Counted from the stretch's first letter, positions 20,923-32,043 are shown. The stretch is 64,000 nt of DNA from Macrobrachium rosenbergii (GCF_040412425.1 NC_089755.1:52882798-52946797); one strand, 5' to 3'. The notes: a model not told the origin generated them from the letters alone. Translations and numbers: made by a program.

Positions 20923-21885
20923 ACACGACCTAGATCCAAAATGTGGCAGCCGGATACCAAGGGAGTTGATGTGGATGAGGGGTCCACTTGCCAAAATCTG
21001 AAGAACCCGTAACGGCGCGTGTAATTTGGACTCCACAACTGCTAACAGTCCTCCCTCTATGAAATAAAGGGCAGCCCATTCGTCGCTACCACCACCAGTC
21101 CTGGTTTTCCCGCACATCAAAATCGTAATAGTCAGCCAGTTTAGTTAGTGATGTACTCTTCTAAAAAAAAAAAAAAACAAAGCATAAGACAGATTTAACG
21201 GCTCTTGGTGAACTGGTCCTCGTTCACACAGAACAAAAATGCACGCCAGAGCAAGAAGCTAAACAAAACACAGAGCGTCGAGAATTTTCTAAAGTCTGAT
21301 AATGATATAAATAGTATAAGTATAGAAATAAACAAGGCGAGTCAGTTGAGAACTTAATAATAATGCTGCCACCACGAAACATCATCCCTCCCAGTAAACA
21401 CATGAATTATGAATGTCGACCTTGCCCACGGGTATATCATAAGCCCTCCAGTTAGTCCTTCTTACATACGGCTAACTCGACTGAACAACCAACAATTTGA
21501 CTGAAACCGCAATCATCAATAATTAAGGTATAACCTGTTAAATTAATCAGCGCATCAACGTCATATTTTTTACCAATATTTGTCAATATGAAGATTGTAA
21601 ATCGACGGAAACCTGTACCTCTGATAACGAGCAAGGTGGAATTGACGGCAAAAAAATCTTCGGCTCAAGAATAGATTTTGACCAAATAGTCTTAAAAAGT
21701 TCACCTGAAGAATATGAATACCTGTTTGATTTCATTTGATCAAGCCTTACTGCCCCCTCACCATCAACAGCCCCCAACCCTCTTTCTTGGGACATACTGG
21801 TGACATCTACGTATTCACAGACCCAAGTGAAATCATGGCCTGTAACTGTATTTGATGGCTGAAGTCGTAATTTCAACTACAACAT
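20920..21885. other. unique sequence, no gene recognised
   Basis: Higher-complexity sequence with short frames on the minus strand (21452-21634, 21583-21876) that show no recognised motif and no supported splice structure. Confidence 0.4.
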
Positions 21886-21910
21886 GCACATCATCATGAT
21901 ATTTAGGATG

Positions 21911-21964
<54 letters not shown>

Positions 21965-22089
21965 CTCTAAGAAGACAGGCATTATCATTATTTTTAGGAT
22001 AATAACAATAATAATAATAATATAATAATAATAATAATAATAATAACAATAATAATGCTCTAAGAAGACAGGCATTATCATTAACTTTA

Positions 22090-22152
<63 letters not shown>

Positions 22153-22190
22153 GCTCTAGGAGGGCAGGCATCATCATTAACTTTAGGATG

Positions 22191-22238
<48 letters not shown>

Positions 22239-22240
22239 GT
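21886..22240. repeat. four units of a ~35-bp core separated by (AAT)n
   Basis: The core, GCTCTAAGAAGACAGGCATT then ATCATTA and TTTAGGAT, alternates with AAT runs at about 21909-21963, 22009-22055, 22090-22150 and 22190-22238. The first core is diverged (CATCATCATGATATTTAGGATG). Long Ile, Tyr or Asn frames across it come from the trinucleotide. Confidence 0.92.
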
Positions 22241-22544
22241 TAAGCAAGAAACAGCTTCCATTTCAATGTAAATCCCATAAAAAAATTAGTTGCATCATAA
22301 AACAGTCACAGAGGTTTCCTCAAAGACGGCGCAGGCCCGGGTGGCATCACGTTTCCTTGGCCAAAAATTGCGCCCTGTCAATCAGCCGTTGTCCACCAAT
22401 TTATAAGTGAGCATATACACACTACTGCTGAAGGTCAAGAAAAAACAGCCGGGGTCTAACAGCTTCACCCTAGCTGAGAAACCCGAAGGCTTTATCCTTC
22501 CGGGGCCACCTCCTCCAAAGGGGAAGGAGGCGAGTGGTCAGAAC

Positions 22545-22833
22545 AAGTTAAGTACACCTTAGTTTTACCAGACCACTGAGCTCACTGAGGAGCTGATTAA
22601 CAGCTCTCCTAGGGCTGGCCCGAAGGATTAGACTTATTTTACGTGGCTAAGAACCAATTGGTTACTTAGCAACGGGACCTACAGCCTATTGCGGAATCCG
22701 AACCACATTATAGCGAGAAATTAATTTCTATCACCAGAAATAAATTCCTCTAACTCTTCATCAGCCTGCCGGAGGCTCGAACTCGGGCCTGGCGAGTGCT
22801 AGTCCACGGCTCTAGCGACTCGCCCAACGAAGA
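22545..22833 (-). mobile_element. family B tRNA-derived SINE, copy 2 (full length)
   Basis: The most complete copy. Read on the minus strand it starts at the reverse of GACTCGCCCAACGAAGAGCT (22815-22834). An A-box-like segment follows. The B box is the reverse of GGAGGCTCGAACTCGGGCC (about 22770-22788). The body then runs to the reverse of AGTACACCTTAGTTTTACC. It carries an extra CTCACTGAGGAG insertion beside CTGAGCTGATT, a short tandem slip. Confidence 0.87.
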
Positions 22834-22845
22834 GCTGTGGCAAAA

Positions 22846-22853
22846 AAAAAAAA

Positions 22854-22888
<35 letters not shown>
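22846..22888. repeat. poly-A then (GA)n
   Basis: A-run directly joined to about 16 GA units. Confidence 0.9.
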
Positions 22889-22893
<5 letters not shown>

Positions 22894-23472
22894 TCAGTAA
22901 AAATTATACATCCTCCGAAATCCCGCTTTCTTGATAAACAAGATATAATTACAAACGAGAGACAAAAACGTTGGCAACAAAAAGATAAAGAGGATATCCC
23001 AACAATTTCAGCGAGTCATCTCAAAAAGATATCACAGGCGAAATGGAAGGATGTGACTGTCGTTGCTGTTGTCATTTTTACTGCGCTCTGAGGCTCCAGT
23101 TTAGATTTCACATGATAAGCCAAGTTTGGGACAAAACGCCAAGAACCCTGATTCATGGACCAGAAAGGGCATCAGTCACGTTTTAGCAATATCATTCGGC
23201 TTTTATTGACGACCATCGAATCGTTCTTTACTGGGCGGTTGGTCGGCCGATCTTATCTCACTTACTAGGTTTTTTATCTTAACTGATTGATTGGTCTTTT
23301 CTTGCTAACTGACTGAGTGAGTAAGTGTGGGACTGATTTTGACAGACATATCTAATGTATTCTGAAGCTGGGTTCAAAAACGTGTATACATACACGAATG
23401 CATAGCATTTCACTGTTTTTCTATGAAGACCGTAAAAGTATTTGAATAATGTTACTTTAGGATTTATGTATG
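22889..23472. other. unique sequence
   Basis: No gene recognised. Between 23220 and 23330 short words (ACTGATTGATTGG, CTAACTGACTGAGTG) resemble low-complexity decay. Confidence 0.4.
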
Positions 23473-23477
23473 TATAT

Positions 23478-23562
<85 letters not shown>

Positions 23563-23573
23563 CACATACATAT
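23473..23573. repeat. (TA)n microsatellite
   Basis: Long TA tract with one AAATATA interruption. Confidence 0.96.
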
Positions 23574-23782
23574 ATATACAAATATATCATTAGGAGGACT
23601 GACAGTTCAAACTTATAGATCTATAATGTAAATCTATTACGGAGAATATGCATCCCGATCATCATAGTGTAAACATTACGAGTCCTCTTGATGGGAAATA
23701 AGTTTTCCTGTAATCTTGGCTTATTTCTGTTACAGACGTACACTGAAGATGAAGAATCTCCTTCCTATCAATATACACAAAG

Positions 23783-23791
<9 letters not shown>

Positions 23792-23844
<53 letters not shown>
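23792..23844. repeat. (CT)n microsatellite
   Basis: About 26 CT units. Confidence 0.97.
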
Positions 23845-23846
<2 letters not shown>

Positions 23847-23879
23847 ACACTGCGCTTCCTACCACTCGCCACAGAGCGA

Positions 23880-24094
23880 ATGGGATGGAATGGAACATAG
23901 GGTTTAGTCCAAAGGCCAAGAGCTGGGACCTATGAGGTCATTCACTGCTGAAAGGAAAACTGAGAGTAAAAGGCTTGAAAGGTGTAACAGGAGGAAAACC
24001 TCGCATTTGCACGGCGAAACAATTACTGTTAGGAGAGGGTTGACAGCAAGATGGAAGAAAGATAATATGTACGGGGGGACAGCAAAAGGAACGC
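23880..24094 (+). mobile_element. family C, copy 3 (truncated)
   Basis: AGGGTTTAGTCCAAAGGCC through GGGGGGACAGCAAAAGGAACGC, ending before the AGGGGCCGAAGGG segment. The basic frame (23932-24189) matches that of copy 1: both begin MRSF and share ERCNRRKTSQLH/ERCNRRKTSHLH and ARWKKDN. Confidence 0.8.
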
Positions 24095-24526
24095 CGTCTC
24101 GTAAGTATAAGCGGACCTCCGGAGGGTATAGCATTACAAACCTAGAAAAGTTTATGCCTGAACGTCCAACCACTTTTGCAAGGAGGTAAAATGTTTTATC
24201 CTTACAAAGCAGCTACATTCTCGCTAGACCGAAGGGGTCTTTCTTGTATGCACTGCAGCATCTGAAGTTAATTGCAGCGTTTTACGTAAGACCCTTAACA
24301 TTATTCAGGGTTGTTGGTTGAAATTAAGCCGGTCGTTTTAAACGAGTCTGCCTGTTGCTGTCAACCTTTAATCACTGGTTCCACGGATCAAGATATTCAT
24401 CTAGCATAAAAGGGGAGAGTTTCCATGACGTAAGTGCCATGTTTCTCAGTATCGCATGAGCGGACTTCAAGGATCGTTTTCTTGGTAAACAAACGAACTA
24501 AAAATAACCCATGTTTACACTAACCA

Positions 24527-24958
24527 GTGTTTACACTAAGCAGTGTTTATACTATTCAAATGACTGCGTTTCTGTTTACTTATTCTGTAATGGCACCAGA
24601 GCGAATCACTAAAAACAAGAGTTGTATTGCACAATTGCAGCTAAGCGATGACTGGGACCACGATAACAAATTTGGCCATGAGGTAATGCGTCCATTTCAA
24701 CAGCATGATGTAATTTACCGGGAAATATTCCAGGAGGTTCCTAATACTCCATTTTGCTTTACCATAACCAAAAGTGGACGCGATATGAACAATGTTACAG
24801 ATATTTTTACTTTTATAACAGTGTACTTCATATTATTTGATTGCTCTAGTGTTAAAATGAATTCAAAATATTCTGTGCTTCGATTTTATTTCTACTCTTG
24901 TTATTCTAATCTAGAATGCTCTAAAACATATTCAACTCTCCTTTATCGCCGATGTTAA
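24527..24958 (+). other. unassigned 143-codon open frame
   Basis: One of the longest open frames not built on a simple repeat (ATG 24527, TAA 24956-24958). I recognise no domain. The product would have two hydrophobic stretches (about residues 10-22 and 92-105) and a polar middle. No poly-A signal context, intron or homolog can be argued from the sequence. In AT-rich non-coding DNA an open frame this long can occur by chance, so it is not called a gene. Confidence 0.12.
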
Positions 24959-26130
24959 ACTATCAAATATTTATACACTTGACTTTATCACCAGTTTTTA
25001 TTGTAATTCCGTCACGACATTACTTTTGAAAATTTCACCACCTTGTCTTTAATACTGATGATGTTGACGTTTCAATCTAAATATAAAAGGAAATATGTCT
25101 AAGTTTGCCTTACACTTAATACACCTACAATGTCGTCTAATACTGCATAATTTTGAATACCTTTGGTTAAACAATTGACTTACCGCAGCTTCACTGCTTC
25201 GCAACGAGTTAACACTTTCTCACACACACACACACACACACCAAGAATACACGTTTTAAAATGAATATTGTTCGCGGAAATCTCTCAAATCCAAGTCTGG
25301 CATGTAAAAGGGCATTATTACCCGCGCGCAAGACAAATTTTCAGGCATATAAAAATAAAAAAGGTTTCATCCATAACAAAAATTTCTTACCCAAACGCAT
25401 CCCGGAAAGTCTCATCCCCACAAAACAATCATCCTTTGAAAATTTCCAATCCCAAAAACGTGCCTCTATAATGTTCAATATCCAAAATACAGACACAGGA
25501 TAAAAACACCGTATCCAGAATATACTTCACGTTTACGAGGCAAACAAAACGCACCTGCCCAGAAAAAAAAGCCCGACCAGGAAAAAATGAGAAACATTTT
25601 TTTGTTAAATTCACCACAACTTTTTTCAAACCTCAAATAACACAAACCGAAAAAAAAAATCTTACTAACGAACAAAAACACCCTCACAATTATAAGCAGA
25701 ATTCCTCGCCAATCAAACATTCCCCGCCGTCTCTAATAATAAAAAAAAAAAACACCCTGACGTATACGGAGGAAGAACGAAGTACCTTGTACGAACACCG
25801 AACCGCGATAAGGTCTACATAATCTGACATCATGCAATCCCCCGATTTTTCGGATAATTTTCCTTCACCTGTCGTAACACCGAACTGCGCCACGCTTCGC
25901 TTCCCTAGACGACTTCAAGGCGATGGCTGGCCGTCCGTAATCTTTTAAGACACACGTACGGATCTGCAGTCGTTTCCTTGTCATATAGGGGACGGGGCAC
26001 CACGGAAACCTGGTGGATTTTCAAAACAAATTCCAAAACACGATCCAAAACTTTTTTTTTTTTTTTTTTTTTGCTGCCCTGCTCACGTAATCTCTTGTCG
26101 AATAATTAAAGGTCATCGACGCCATTCTTT
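24959..26130. other. unique AT-rich sequence
   Basis: Includes a short (AC)n run at 25219-25241 and a poly-T run at 26050-26072. Overlapping short frames near 25261-25720 have no recognisable motifs. Confidence 0.4.
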
Positions 26131-26131
26131 G

Positions 26132-26221
<90 letters not shown>
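26131..26221. repeat. (AC)n-(TA)n compound microsatellite
   Basis: AC run 26131-26153 passes directly into a TA run of about 34 units. Confidence 0.96.
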
Positions 26222-26326
26222 GTCAGGGAATTTCTGGCATATGCATCTGACATCCCGGATAATACACAGTTTAAGAACGCCCGTGATCTGAAAGGCTTTC
26301 TATATTATGTATATCTATATCAATCC

Positions 26327-26327
<1 letters not shown>

Positions 26328-26406
<79 letters not shown>

Positions 26407-26412
26407 TGTGTG
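26328..26412. repeat. (TA)n-(GT)n compound microsatellite
   Basis: TA run 26331-26402 followed by GTGTGTGTGTG. With the block at 26131 it makes a mirrored AC-TA ... TA-GT arrangement around about 110 bp of unique DNA. Confidence 0.95.
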
Positions 26413-26519
26413 TGCGCGTGCTCATATATATGTATATATAAATATGTGTGTAAAACAATAAACCTCTCTCTCTCCCAACAGATGGACAGATAGAGAGACA
26501 TTTCACAACACCCTGCAGT

Positions 26520-27065
26520 TCAACAAGCGTTCGAACTTAAACGACGACCTGGCCAGCCAAATGAAATTCACCCAACACCTTATTAGCCCAGAAAAGGCCC
26601 CCGCACTGATATAACCACGACCCGCACGCCACAGCCAACCGCCCCCCCCCCCTTGCCCCTCCAGCCCAAAACGTGGTTATACAAGTCGCCCTCCCAGATC
26701 CTTCCAAACGAATTAGAGAGACTACAGCGAGATGGCCTAAAACTTACAGGGGCTACACAATCCGGTCCGGTGTGATAACACTCACCCGATCACTCGATAC
26801 ATAATTGGCTCTTGTGCGGTACAAATGAGACAGCGATCCGACGCGTTAAAAAATACGGACCGCTAATTGATGGGTGGCCTGGAAACCCGCTGCCTTATCT
26901 CGACCGAAATAGCTCTGCTCTGGCCCCAAATTTCTAGCGTGGGTCCCACGGGGACCGGAGAAGCAGAAACGTCGAATCCGAAACCTACGACCACGGGGCT
27001 TTCGCTTCGAATATAACTGCGTATTCGACCGGGCGGCGTGATGACTTGGTTATCTGTCAATGCGA
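26520..27065. other. GC- and CpG-richer island of unique sequence
   Basis: This stretch is clearly richer in G+C and CpG (for example GATCCGACGCG, CTGCGTATTCGACCGGGCGG) than its AT-rich surroundings and holds no simple repeat longer than a C-run at 26641-26652. No coding frame is convincing. It could be a promoter-proximal region, an exon fragment of a gene outside view, or chance. Confidence 0.35.
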
Positions 27066-27104
27066 TTACTCCGTACTACCACCCTCCCGTATAATTAAAG
27101 GTTG

Positions 27105-27107
<3 letters not shown>

Positions 27108-27152
<45 letters not shown>

Positions 27153-27281
27153 GTATATCAGGTCCACAATAATATTCAGTGGTGAATTATTGTTGATTTT
27201 CTAAAAATAATTCACCACTGAATATTATTATGGACCTGATATACAGCATATCCCGTTCTCGATCTAGAGGAGAAAGACCTA

Positions 27282-27329
<48 letters not shown>

Positions 27330-27330
27330 T
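27108..27330. repeat. (ATT)n-flanked 39-bp inverted repeat
   Basis: Arms 27153-27191 (GTATATCAGGTCCACAATAA...) and 27206-27244 (...TTATGGACCTGATATAC) are complementary over 39 bp with one mismatch and a 14-nt loop. ATT runs lie on both outer sides (27108-27152 and 27282-27328), with CGTTCTCGATCTAGAGGAG between the right arm and the second run. Confidence 0.9.
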
Positions 27331-27405
27331 CAGTAAATGACACCTATTCGCATGGAACAAGCACACCAAAGGGGCCATGTACTTGAAATTCAAGCTTCCA
27401 AAGAA
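27330..27405 (-). repeat. family D single copy
   Basis: Plus-strand CGCATGGAACAAGCACACCA, AAGGGGCCATGTACTTGAAA, TTCAAGCTTCCAAAGAATGT is the reverse of the family D unit at 16.5 kb. As in those copies, its 3' side (here the left) abuts an AAT/ATT run. Confidence 0.75.
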
Positions 27406-27424
27406 TGTCGGTTTCAACCTCCCA

Positions 27425-27575
27425 CCGCAGACCCCACAACGCAGCAGTAACTGATCATAATACAGAGCCGGTGATTATTCATCGCCCTGGGGGAGACGCG
27501 AACTCGCGATATCTGAGTGGCATCCGCGACACTAACCACCACACTGTCTCAGAATCAGTTTGCTCATTCACTGGT
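27425..27575 (-). mobile_element. tRNA-like SINE head (second SINE type)
   Basis: On the minus strand GTGGTGGTTAGTGTCGCGG (A-box region) is followed by CGCGAGTTCGCGTCTCCCC (B-box region) at a tRNA-like distance of about 35-40 bp. The cloverleaf is not intact, so it is a tRNA-derived retroposon fragment and not a tRNA gene. It lies next to the family D copy. Confidence 0.5.
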
Positions 27576-27637
27576 AAACTTGCCAACGTCAGCAAAGTAA
27601 CTGGCTAAGTGTGACAGCAAATGTGATGGCTCATATA

Positions 27638-27876
27638 CTGCTCTAAAATTGAAAACTGCAGTATCTGCAAAACTTTCGAAATTGAGATATGCCACCTATT
27701 GGGCTCGTGAAACACATGTTACTGCCGTTTCAGAAAGATTCTTCAGTGCTTTCCACGCGTATTTAGGGGAGTCCCATTTGCAGTATCTGAAAAATCACTA
27801 GTCAGGCAAGGGAGTATCTACCATTTTTCTCAGTTTTGTATTTTTGCAGATACTGCAGTCTTCCATTTTAGGGCAG
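27638..27876 (+). mobile_element. family M TIR element, copy 1
   Basis: 239 bp with ~35-bp terminal inverted repeats. The left begins CTGCTCTAAAATTGAAAACT and the right ends CTTCCATTTTAGGGCAG. TATA flanks it on both sides (27634-27637 and 27877-27880). Subterminal CAGTATCTGCAAAA-type words recur inside (27780-27800), so it can fold extensively. No coding capacity: a MITE-like non-autonomous DNA transposon of unassigned superfamily. Confidence 0.85.
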
Positions 27877-28224
27877 TATACTTCCCTTACTTCAGTGCGC
27901 ATGTAACGAGACCCTTACAGATAACATAGCCAATTTACGTGATGTTATCTAACCCACTGCTTGAGATTATAAAAATAGAAATAGAGGAAATGAAATATAA
28001 ATGCTTCTTCTTTTCCCATTCACGGATGAAATAGAAGAGAGCCAGTTGCCCGTCTGAATGCGAGGGGAAGAGAGAGAGAGAGAGAAACAGAGGAAACGAA
28101 ATACAGATAAAGAGAAAAGACTAAGGGCAGACCTACAGGCACTTCTGATACACCACAGAACCCCTTCCTCTTTGGTTTCCACTAAAGACTATATTACTTT
28201 GATGGCTAATAAAAACGATATTTT

Positions 28225-28625
28225 TTTCTGGGGGGGGGGGTAGGGCCTCTTAAAAGGCTTTTCTTTTGGCACACCCTAAATTACTTCACTCTGTTAGCTA
28301 CAAGAGGCTTTTTTTTTTTTTATAATGGTGGCCAATAGAAGCCTCTGTTGTGGCGACCACCCGAAGCGAAGAATTTTGCTAAGTGGCCGCCAAGTGTCTT
28401 TGACTTAGCGGCCGCTAAATAAGTTCGCTTCCATACCCACCAACGGCGTTTACTTTACCACCCAATAAACAAACTTCTATGTTTTAGTGGTCACAATGGC
28501 CCTGTTTTATGTGGTCATAAACTCTTTGTTTTGATGGCCACTAATAGGGTTTTTGATGCGGCAGTCGACTGAGATCGAAGCCTTTCCTGGGGGAGGGGGC
28601 TTTATAGGCGACCACACTAAAAACA
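28225..28625. repeat. degenerate GTGGCC-type minisatellite (~25-30 bp period)
   Basis: After a G-run (28229-28240), motifs TGGTGGCCAATAGAAG, GTGGCGACCACC, GTGGCCGCCAAGTG, GCGGCCGCTAAATA, CCCACCAACGG, GTGGTCACAATGG, GTGGTCATAAAC and TGGCCACTAATAGG follow each other every 24-30 bp. Identity between units is low, so the array is old. It contains a NotI site (GCGGCCGC). Confidence 0.65.
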
Positions 28626-28679
28626 ACCTGTCGTTTATCCAATATTCGCCATTACATAACGATAAAACAATAAAACAAT

Positions 28680-28990
28680 ACAGCGTTGTACTTTACTAAA
28701 ACAATAAAACATTAAAGCATTGTACTTTACTAAAACAATAAAAAAATAAAGCATTGTACTTTACTAAAACAATAAAGCATTGTACTTTACTAAAACAATA
28801 AAACAATAAAGCATTGTACTTTACTAAAACAATAAAACACTGTACTTTACTAAAGCAATGAAACAATATAGCACTGTCCTTTACTAAAACAATAAAACAA
28901 TACAGCACTGTACTTTACTAAAACAATAAAACAATAGAGCACTGTTCTTTACTAAAACAATAAAACAATAAAGCGTTGTACTTTACTAAC
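28680..28990. repeat. ~33-bp minisatellite, about 10 copies
   Basis: The unit is TACTTTACTAAAACAATAAA followed by ACAATAAAGCATTG, with loss of one ACAATAAA octamer in some units. Minus-strand frames (28696-28908) repeat FSKVQCFIVLVKYNAL-like words and are spurious. Confidence 0.93.
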
Positions 28991-29528
28991 ATTTCTAAGC
29001 AAGGTCAAGCGTTCGGTGAGGTTTTATCTTTTTTAAGCAGAGGTTATTGGGATGGGCTACCCAGCTTTCTTCGCCATAAGAGTATGGGAAAACAGAAGAA
29101 AAGAGAATACCAAAGCACTAAAGCTAATGGCATGGCCACTGAAAAGACCTTGACATTTGAACGATGTTTTTCTGTTTATTTATTTGTTTATTCCTAACGG
29201 AAGGAGTCGCCAGGGGCTACTGAACCTCTGAAGGGCAACAAATAATTTACGAAGGACCACGACAATAATAAGATTTTACTGAGATGATATATTACAGCGA
29301 AATTACCGCAGCAACGATTGTAGCGATGATAAGCTATTACCGGGTTTATCACTGTAAACACCTTACCAAATTCATTACTAAAATACCGCAGCAGAGACTT
29401 TGATATCTGAAGTATTGTCTGTGTGAAAGATTACTTACTCTATTAAAAATTCACTATGGAAAAAATCAGCTAAACAAATAATCGGGCCTAACCAACCCGA
29501 GTTTCTTGACCATTATTATTATTATTAT
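28991..29528. other. unique sequence
   Basis: No gene recognised. A 73-aa frame starting inside the preceding array (28976-29197) is not supported. Confidence 0.35.
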
Positions 29529-29583
29529 TGAAACAGTTTAACCAGGCCACTGAGCTGACGGTCAGGCCTCATAGGGCTGGCCT
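29529..29583 (-). mobile_element. family B SINE fragment, copy 3
   Basis: CAGTTTAACCAGGCCACTGAG, CTGACGGTCAGGCCTCATAG, GGCTGGCC is a diverged piece of the family B 3' end, preceded by a short (ATT)n run. Confidence 0.6.
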
Positions 29584-30649
29584 GTTTTGTGACCAAAAAC
29601 AACAATATTCAAAGGCCTATAACCGGTAAAAAAAAAATAAAAATCTCAAAATAACCTGACAGGTCTGAAATATTCCTGAACTTCGATTCTGGCACTGAGG
29701 AAATGCTACCGATATCAAACTAATTTGCTCAAATAAACAAAGTGCTTTCACCAAACACCCACTCTTACTAGAATCTAAGTATTCATGAAGAGGTCACTGT
29801 AAGGGACCCTGTGGGTGGAAAGCTTAACCAACTGGAAAAGTGCTAATTAATATCACACAAGGCATATCAAGGCTATCCGCCATTGGTATGCAACTCACTC
29901 CAACCAATCTGCAAAACCTCTGTATCTACATGAATTTCTCAGAAGCCCCGCTACCTGAAAACTACCTGCTAATGGTATTTCGTCGGAGTTTTTTTTCCCC
30001 CCCCAATCTGATAACACAGTTCTCATCTTAACCAGACGACGTTGTATAGTCCCCTCGATCTCGAATTAACATAAGATCGACCTCGGGCAATCTTTTCCTG
30101 GAAACACTGGCTCCTTTTTCGATCTGGTAAACACTGATGTCCTCTCCGATCAGGAATGTTTGTCTGCCAACACGGCGTCTCAAGCGGAAAGGAGGATCTC
30201 CGTCTCGTAACACGGGAGTCCTGTGCGAAAAGAATGTTCATCTGATAACGTTAATGGTTTTTCTTTTTTCCTGACGACAGTTCGCCCCTTCCTGCTGCGA
30301 CGCAGACTGCCGATTCTCTTTATCAGGGCTGCATTCTAATTGCAAAGAGGTGTCAATACTAATGGAATCACTTTCAAGTCTAACTGAATAAAAAAGGGCT
30401 CAAGAATCTCTATAACGTCGACATTGATAACAATGAGTCGGCAACTGTAAAAGACGCAAATCAGGTCCTATAGCAGTATGCTCTCTCAAGCCTTCAAGTG
30501 AGAGATAGTGAAAGAGTAGAATGAAAGTACTCAACAATCAGCTTGGCTGATAATATAGCACAAAAAAAAAAAAAAAAAAAAAAAAAAGACTCGAAAATAA
30601 GGGAACACTTGCTGTCTTCAATTAAGCTGTCTCCCCTCTGTTGAGGAGC
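29584..30649. other. unique sequence with a poly-A tract
   Basis: Poly-A of 26 at 30562-30587. In 30040-30240 motifs ATCTGGTAAACACTGATG / CTGCCAACACGGCG / TCTCGTAACACGGGAG / CATCTGATAACG recur every ~35-45 bp with cGATC/TCTCG words, perhaps an old minisatellite. No gene recognised. Confidence 0.4.
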
Positions 30650-30897
30650 CACGGCAATGAAGAAATTTAGCATTCCACGGCAATGAAGAAATTTAACATT
30701 CCACGGCAATGAAGAAATTTAGCATTCCACGGCAATGAAGAAATTTAACATTCCACGGCAATGAAGAAATTTAACATTCCACGGCAATGAAGAAATTTAA
30801 CATTCCACGGTAATGAAGAAATTTAACATTCCACGGTAATGAGGAAATTTAACATTCCACGGCAACGAAGAAATTTAACATTCCACGGCAATGAAAT
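30650..30897. repeat. 26-bp minisatellite, about 9-10 copies
   Basis: The unit CACGGCAATGAAGAAATTTA plus ACATTC repeats with G/C (GCATTC), C/T (GGTAATG) and A/G variants. The first unit follows GTTGAGGAGC. Confidence 0.95.
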
Positions 30898-30985
30898 CTT
30901 CTAACCTGATGGCTGATGCAATTAGCCCAAATATTTTTCTGTTCTTTTTCACTGCGTGGTTTCCTAAAATAGATACCACATGAAA

Positions 30986-31278
30986 ACAAGTAAAAAATGC
31001 GTCGATTTTTCTGTACATCGTTTAATCAAGGCCACCAAAAATAATCTATCTTTCGGTGATCTCGGTATAATGCTGTATGAGCCGCGCCCCATGAAACTTT
31101 AACCACGGCCCGGTGGTGGCCTGTCCTGTACCCTTGCCAGATGCACAATTATGGCTAACTTTTAAATAAAATAAAAATTACTGAGGCTAGAGGGCTGCAA
31201 TTTGGTATGTTTGATGATTGGAAGTTGAAGGATCAACATACCAGTTTGCAGCCCTCTAGCCTCAGTAGTTTTTAAGAT
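30986..31278 (+). mobile_element. family A hairpin element, copy 3
   Basis: Starts ACAAGTAAAAAATGCG but lacks the first small hairpin. Has TTCTGTACATCGTTTAATC, the conserved middle and the long hairpin (31178-31270). It stops after TTTTTAAGATCT; the 3' ~80 bp are missing. Confidence 0.82.
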
Positions 31279-31499
31279 CTCCGTATGTATGTGAGTTTGC
31301 GTAATTTAACTCACGGTTTTCATCAAGTTCTAAGGATGAGGTTACTAACCCCACGCCCTTCCCAACCCAGGAGGCAACTCAAAAAGGTTGAATAACTACC
31401 ACGTACATTTGTTAATTGCTTAGGTCAGCACAGGCACAATGAAACCTAACGTAACGCAGTTACTTTCGCTGGAAAGACGAATATCATGACCAACAGACC

Positions 31500-32043
31500 A
31501 TGGAATGGAATTTAAAATTAGGCCAAAGGCGAAGAAAAAGTTAAGTGTACCTTAGTTTAACCAGACCACTGAGCTGATTAGCAGCTCTCCTGGCGCTGGC
31601 CCGAAGGATTAGACTTATTTTACGTGGCTAAGGACCAACTGGTTACCTAGCAACGGGACCTACAGTTCACTGTGGAATCCGAACCACATTATAGCGAGAA
31701 ATGAATTTCTACCACCAGAAATAAATTCCTCTAATTCTTCGTTGGCCGGCCGGAGAGTCGAACGCGGGCCCAGCAAAGTTAGATGGGACCTATGAGGTCA
31801 TTCAACGCTGAAAGGGAAACTGAAAGCAAAAAGGTCTGAAAGGTGAAACAAGAGGAAAACCTTAAAGCAGTTGCACTATGAGACAATTGTTAGGAGTTGG
31901 TGGAAAGTAAGACAGAAGAGAGAGAATATGAATGGAGGTACAGTGAAAGGAATGAAAGAGGTTGCAGCAGCAGGTAGGGACCGAAGGCACGCTCCATAGA
32001 ACCTTAAGTGATGCCTACAGTGCACCGCGAGAGGCCAATAAGC
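31500..32043 (+). mobile_element. family C, copy 4, split by a SINE
   Basis: The left part, GGAATTTAAAATTAGGCCAA (31507-31536), is separated from the right part, ATGGGACCTATGAGGTC through GATGCCTACAGTGCACCGCG, by the SINE at 31541-31774. Within the right part a GCAGCAGGTAGGGACC variant replaces the usual AGCTAGGGGCC. Has the AAAG insertion of the copy-2 subfamily (CCTTAAAGCAGTTGC). Confidence 0.85.
31541..31774 (-). mobile_element. family B SINE, copy 4, inserted into family C
   Basis: Body runs from GTTAAGTGTACCTTAGTTTAACC to GAGAGTCGAACGCGGGCC. The element is nested in family C. AAAGTTA is present at both junctions (31537-31543 and 31775-31781), a likely target-site duplication. The tRNA-like head is cut after the B box, so the insertion is 5'-truncated. 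Confidence 0.85.

Noticed and set aside
24527..24958. 143-codon frame as a gene
   Set aside because: No domain, no sign of splicing, AT-rich context. Kept only as an unassigned frame.
27425..27575. Possible minus-strand tRNA gene
   Set aside because: Promoter-like boxes only; no complete cloverleaf.
30028..30241. Overlapping minus-strand frames rich in Arg as exons
   Set aside because: Low-complexity, repeat-like DNA with recurring TCTGGTAAACAC-type words; no motif.
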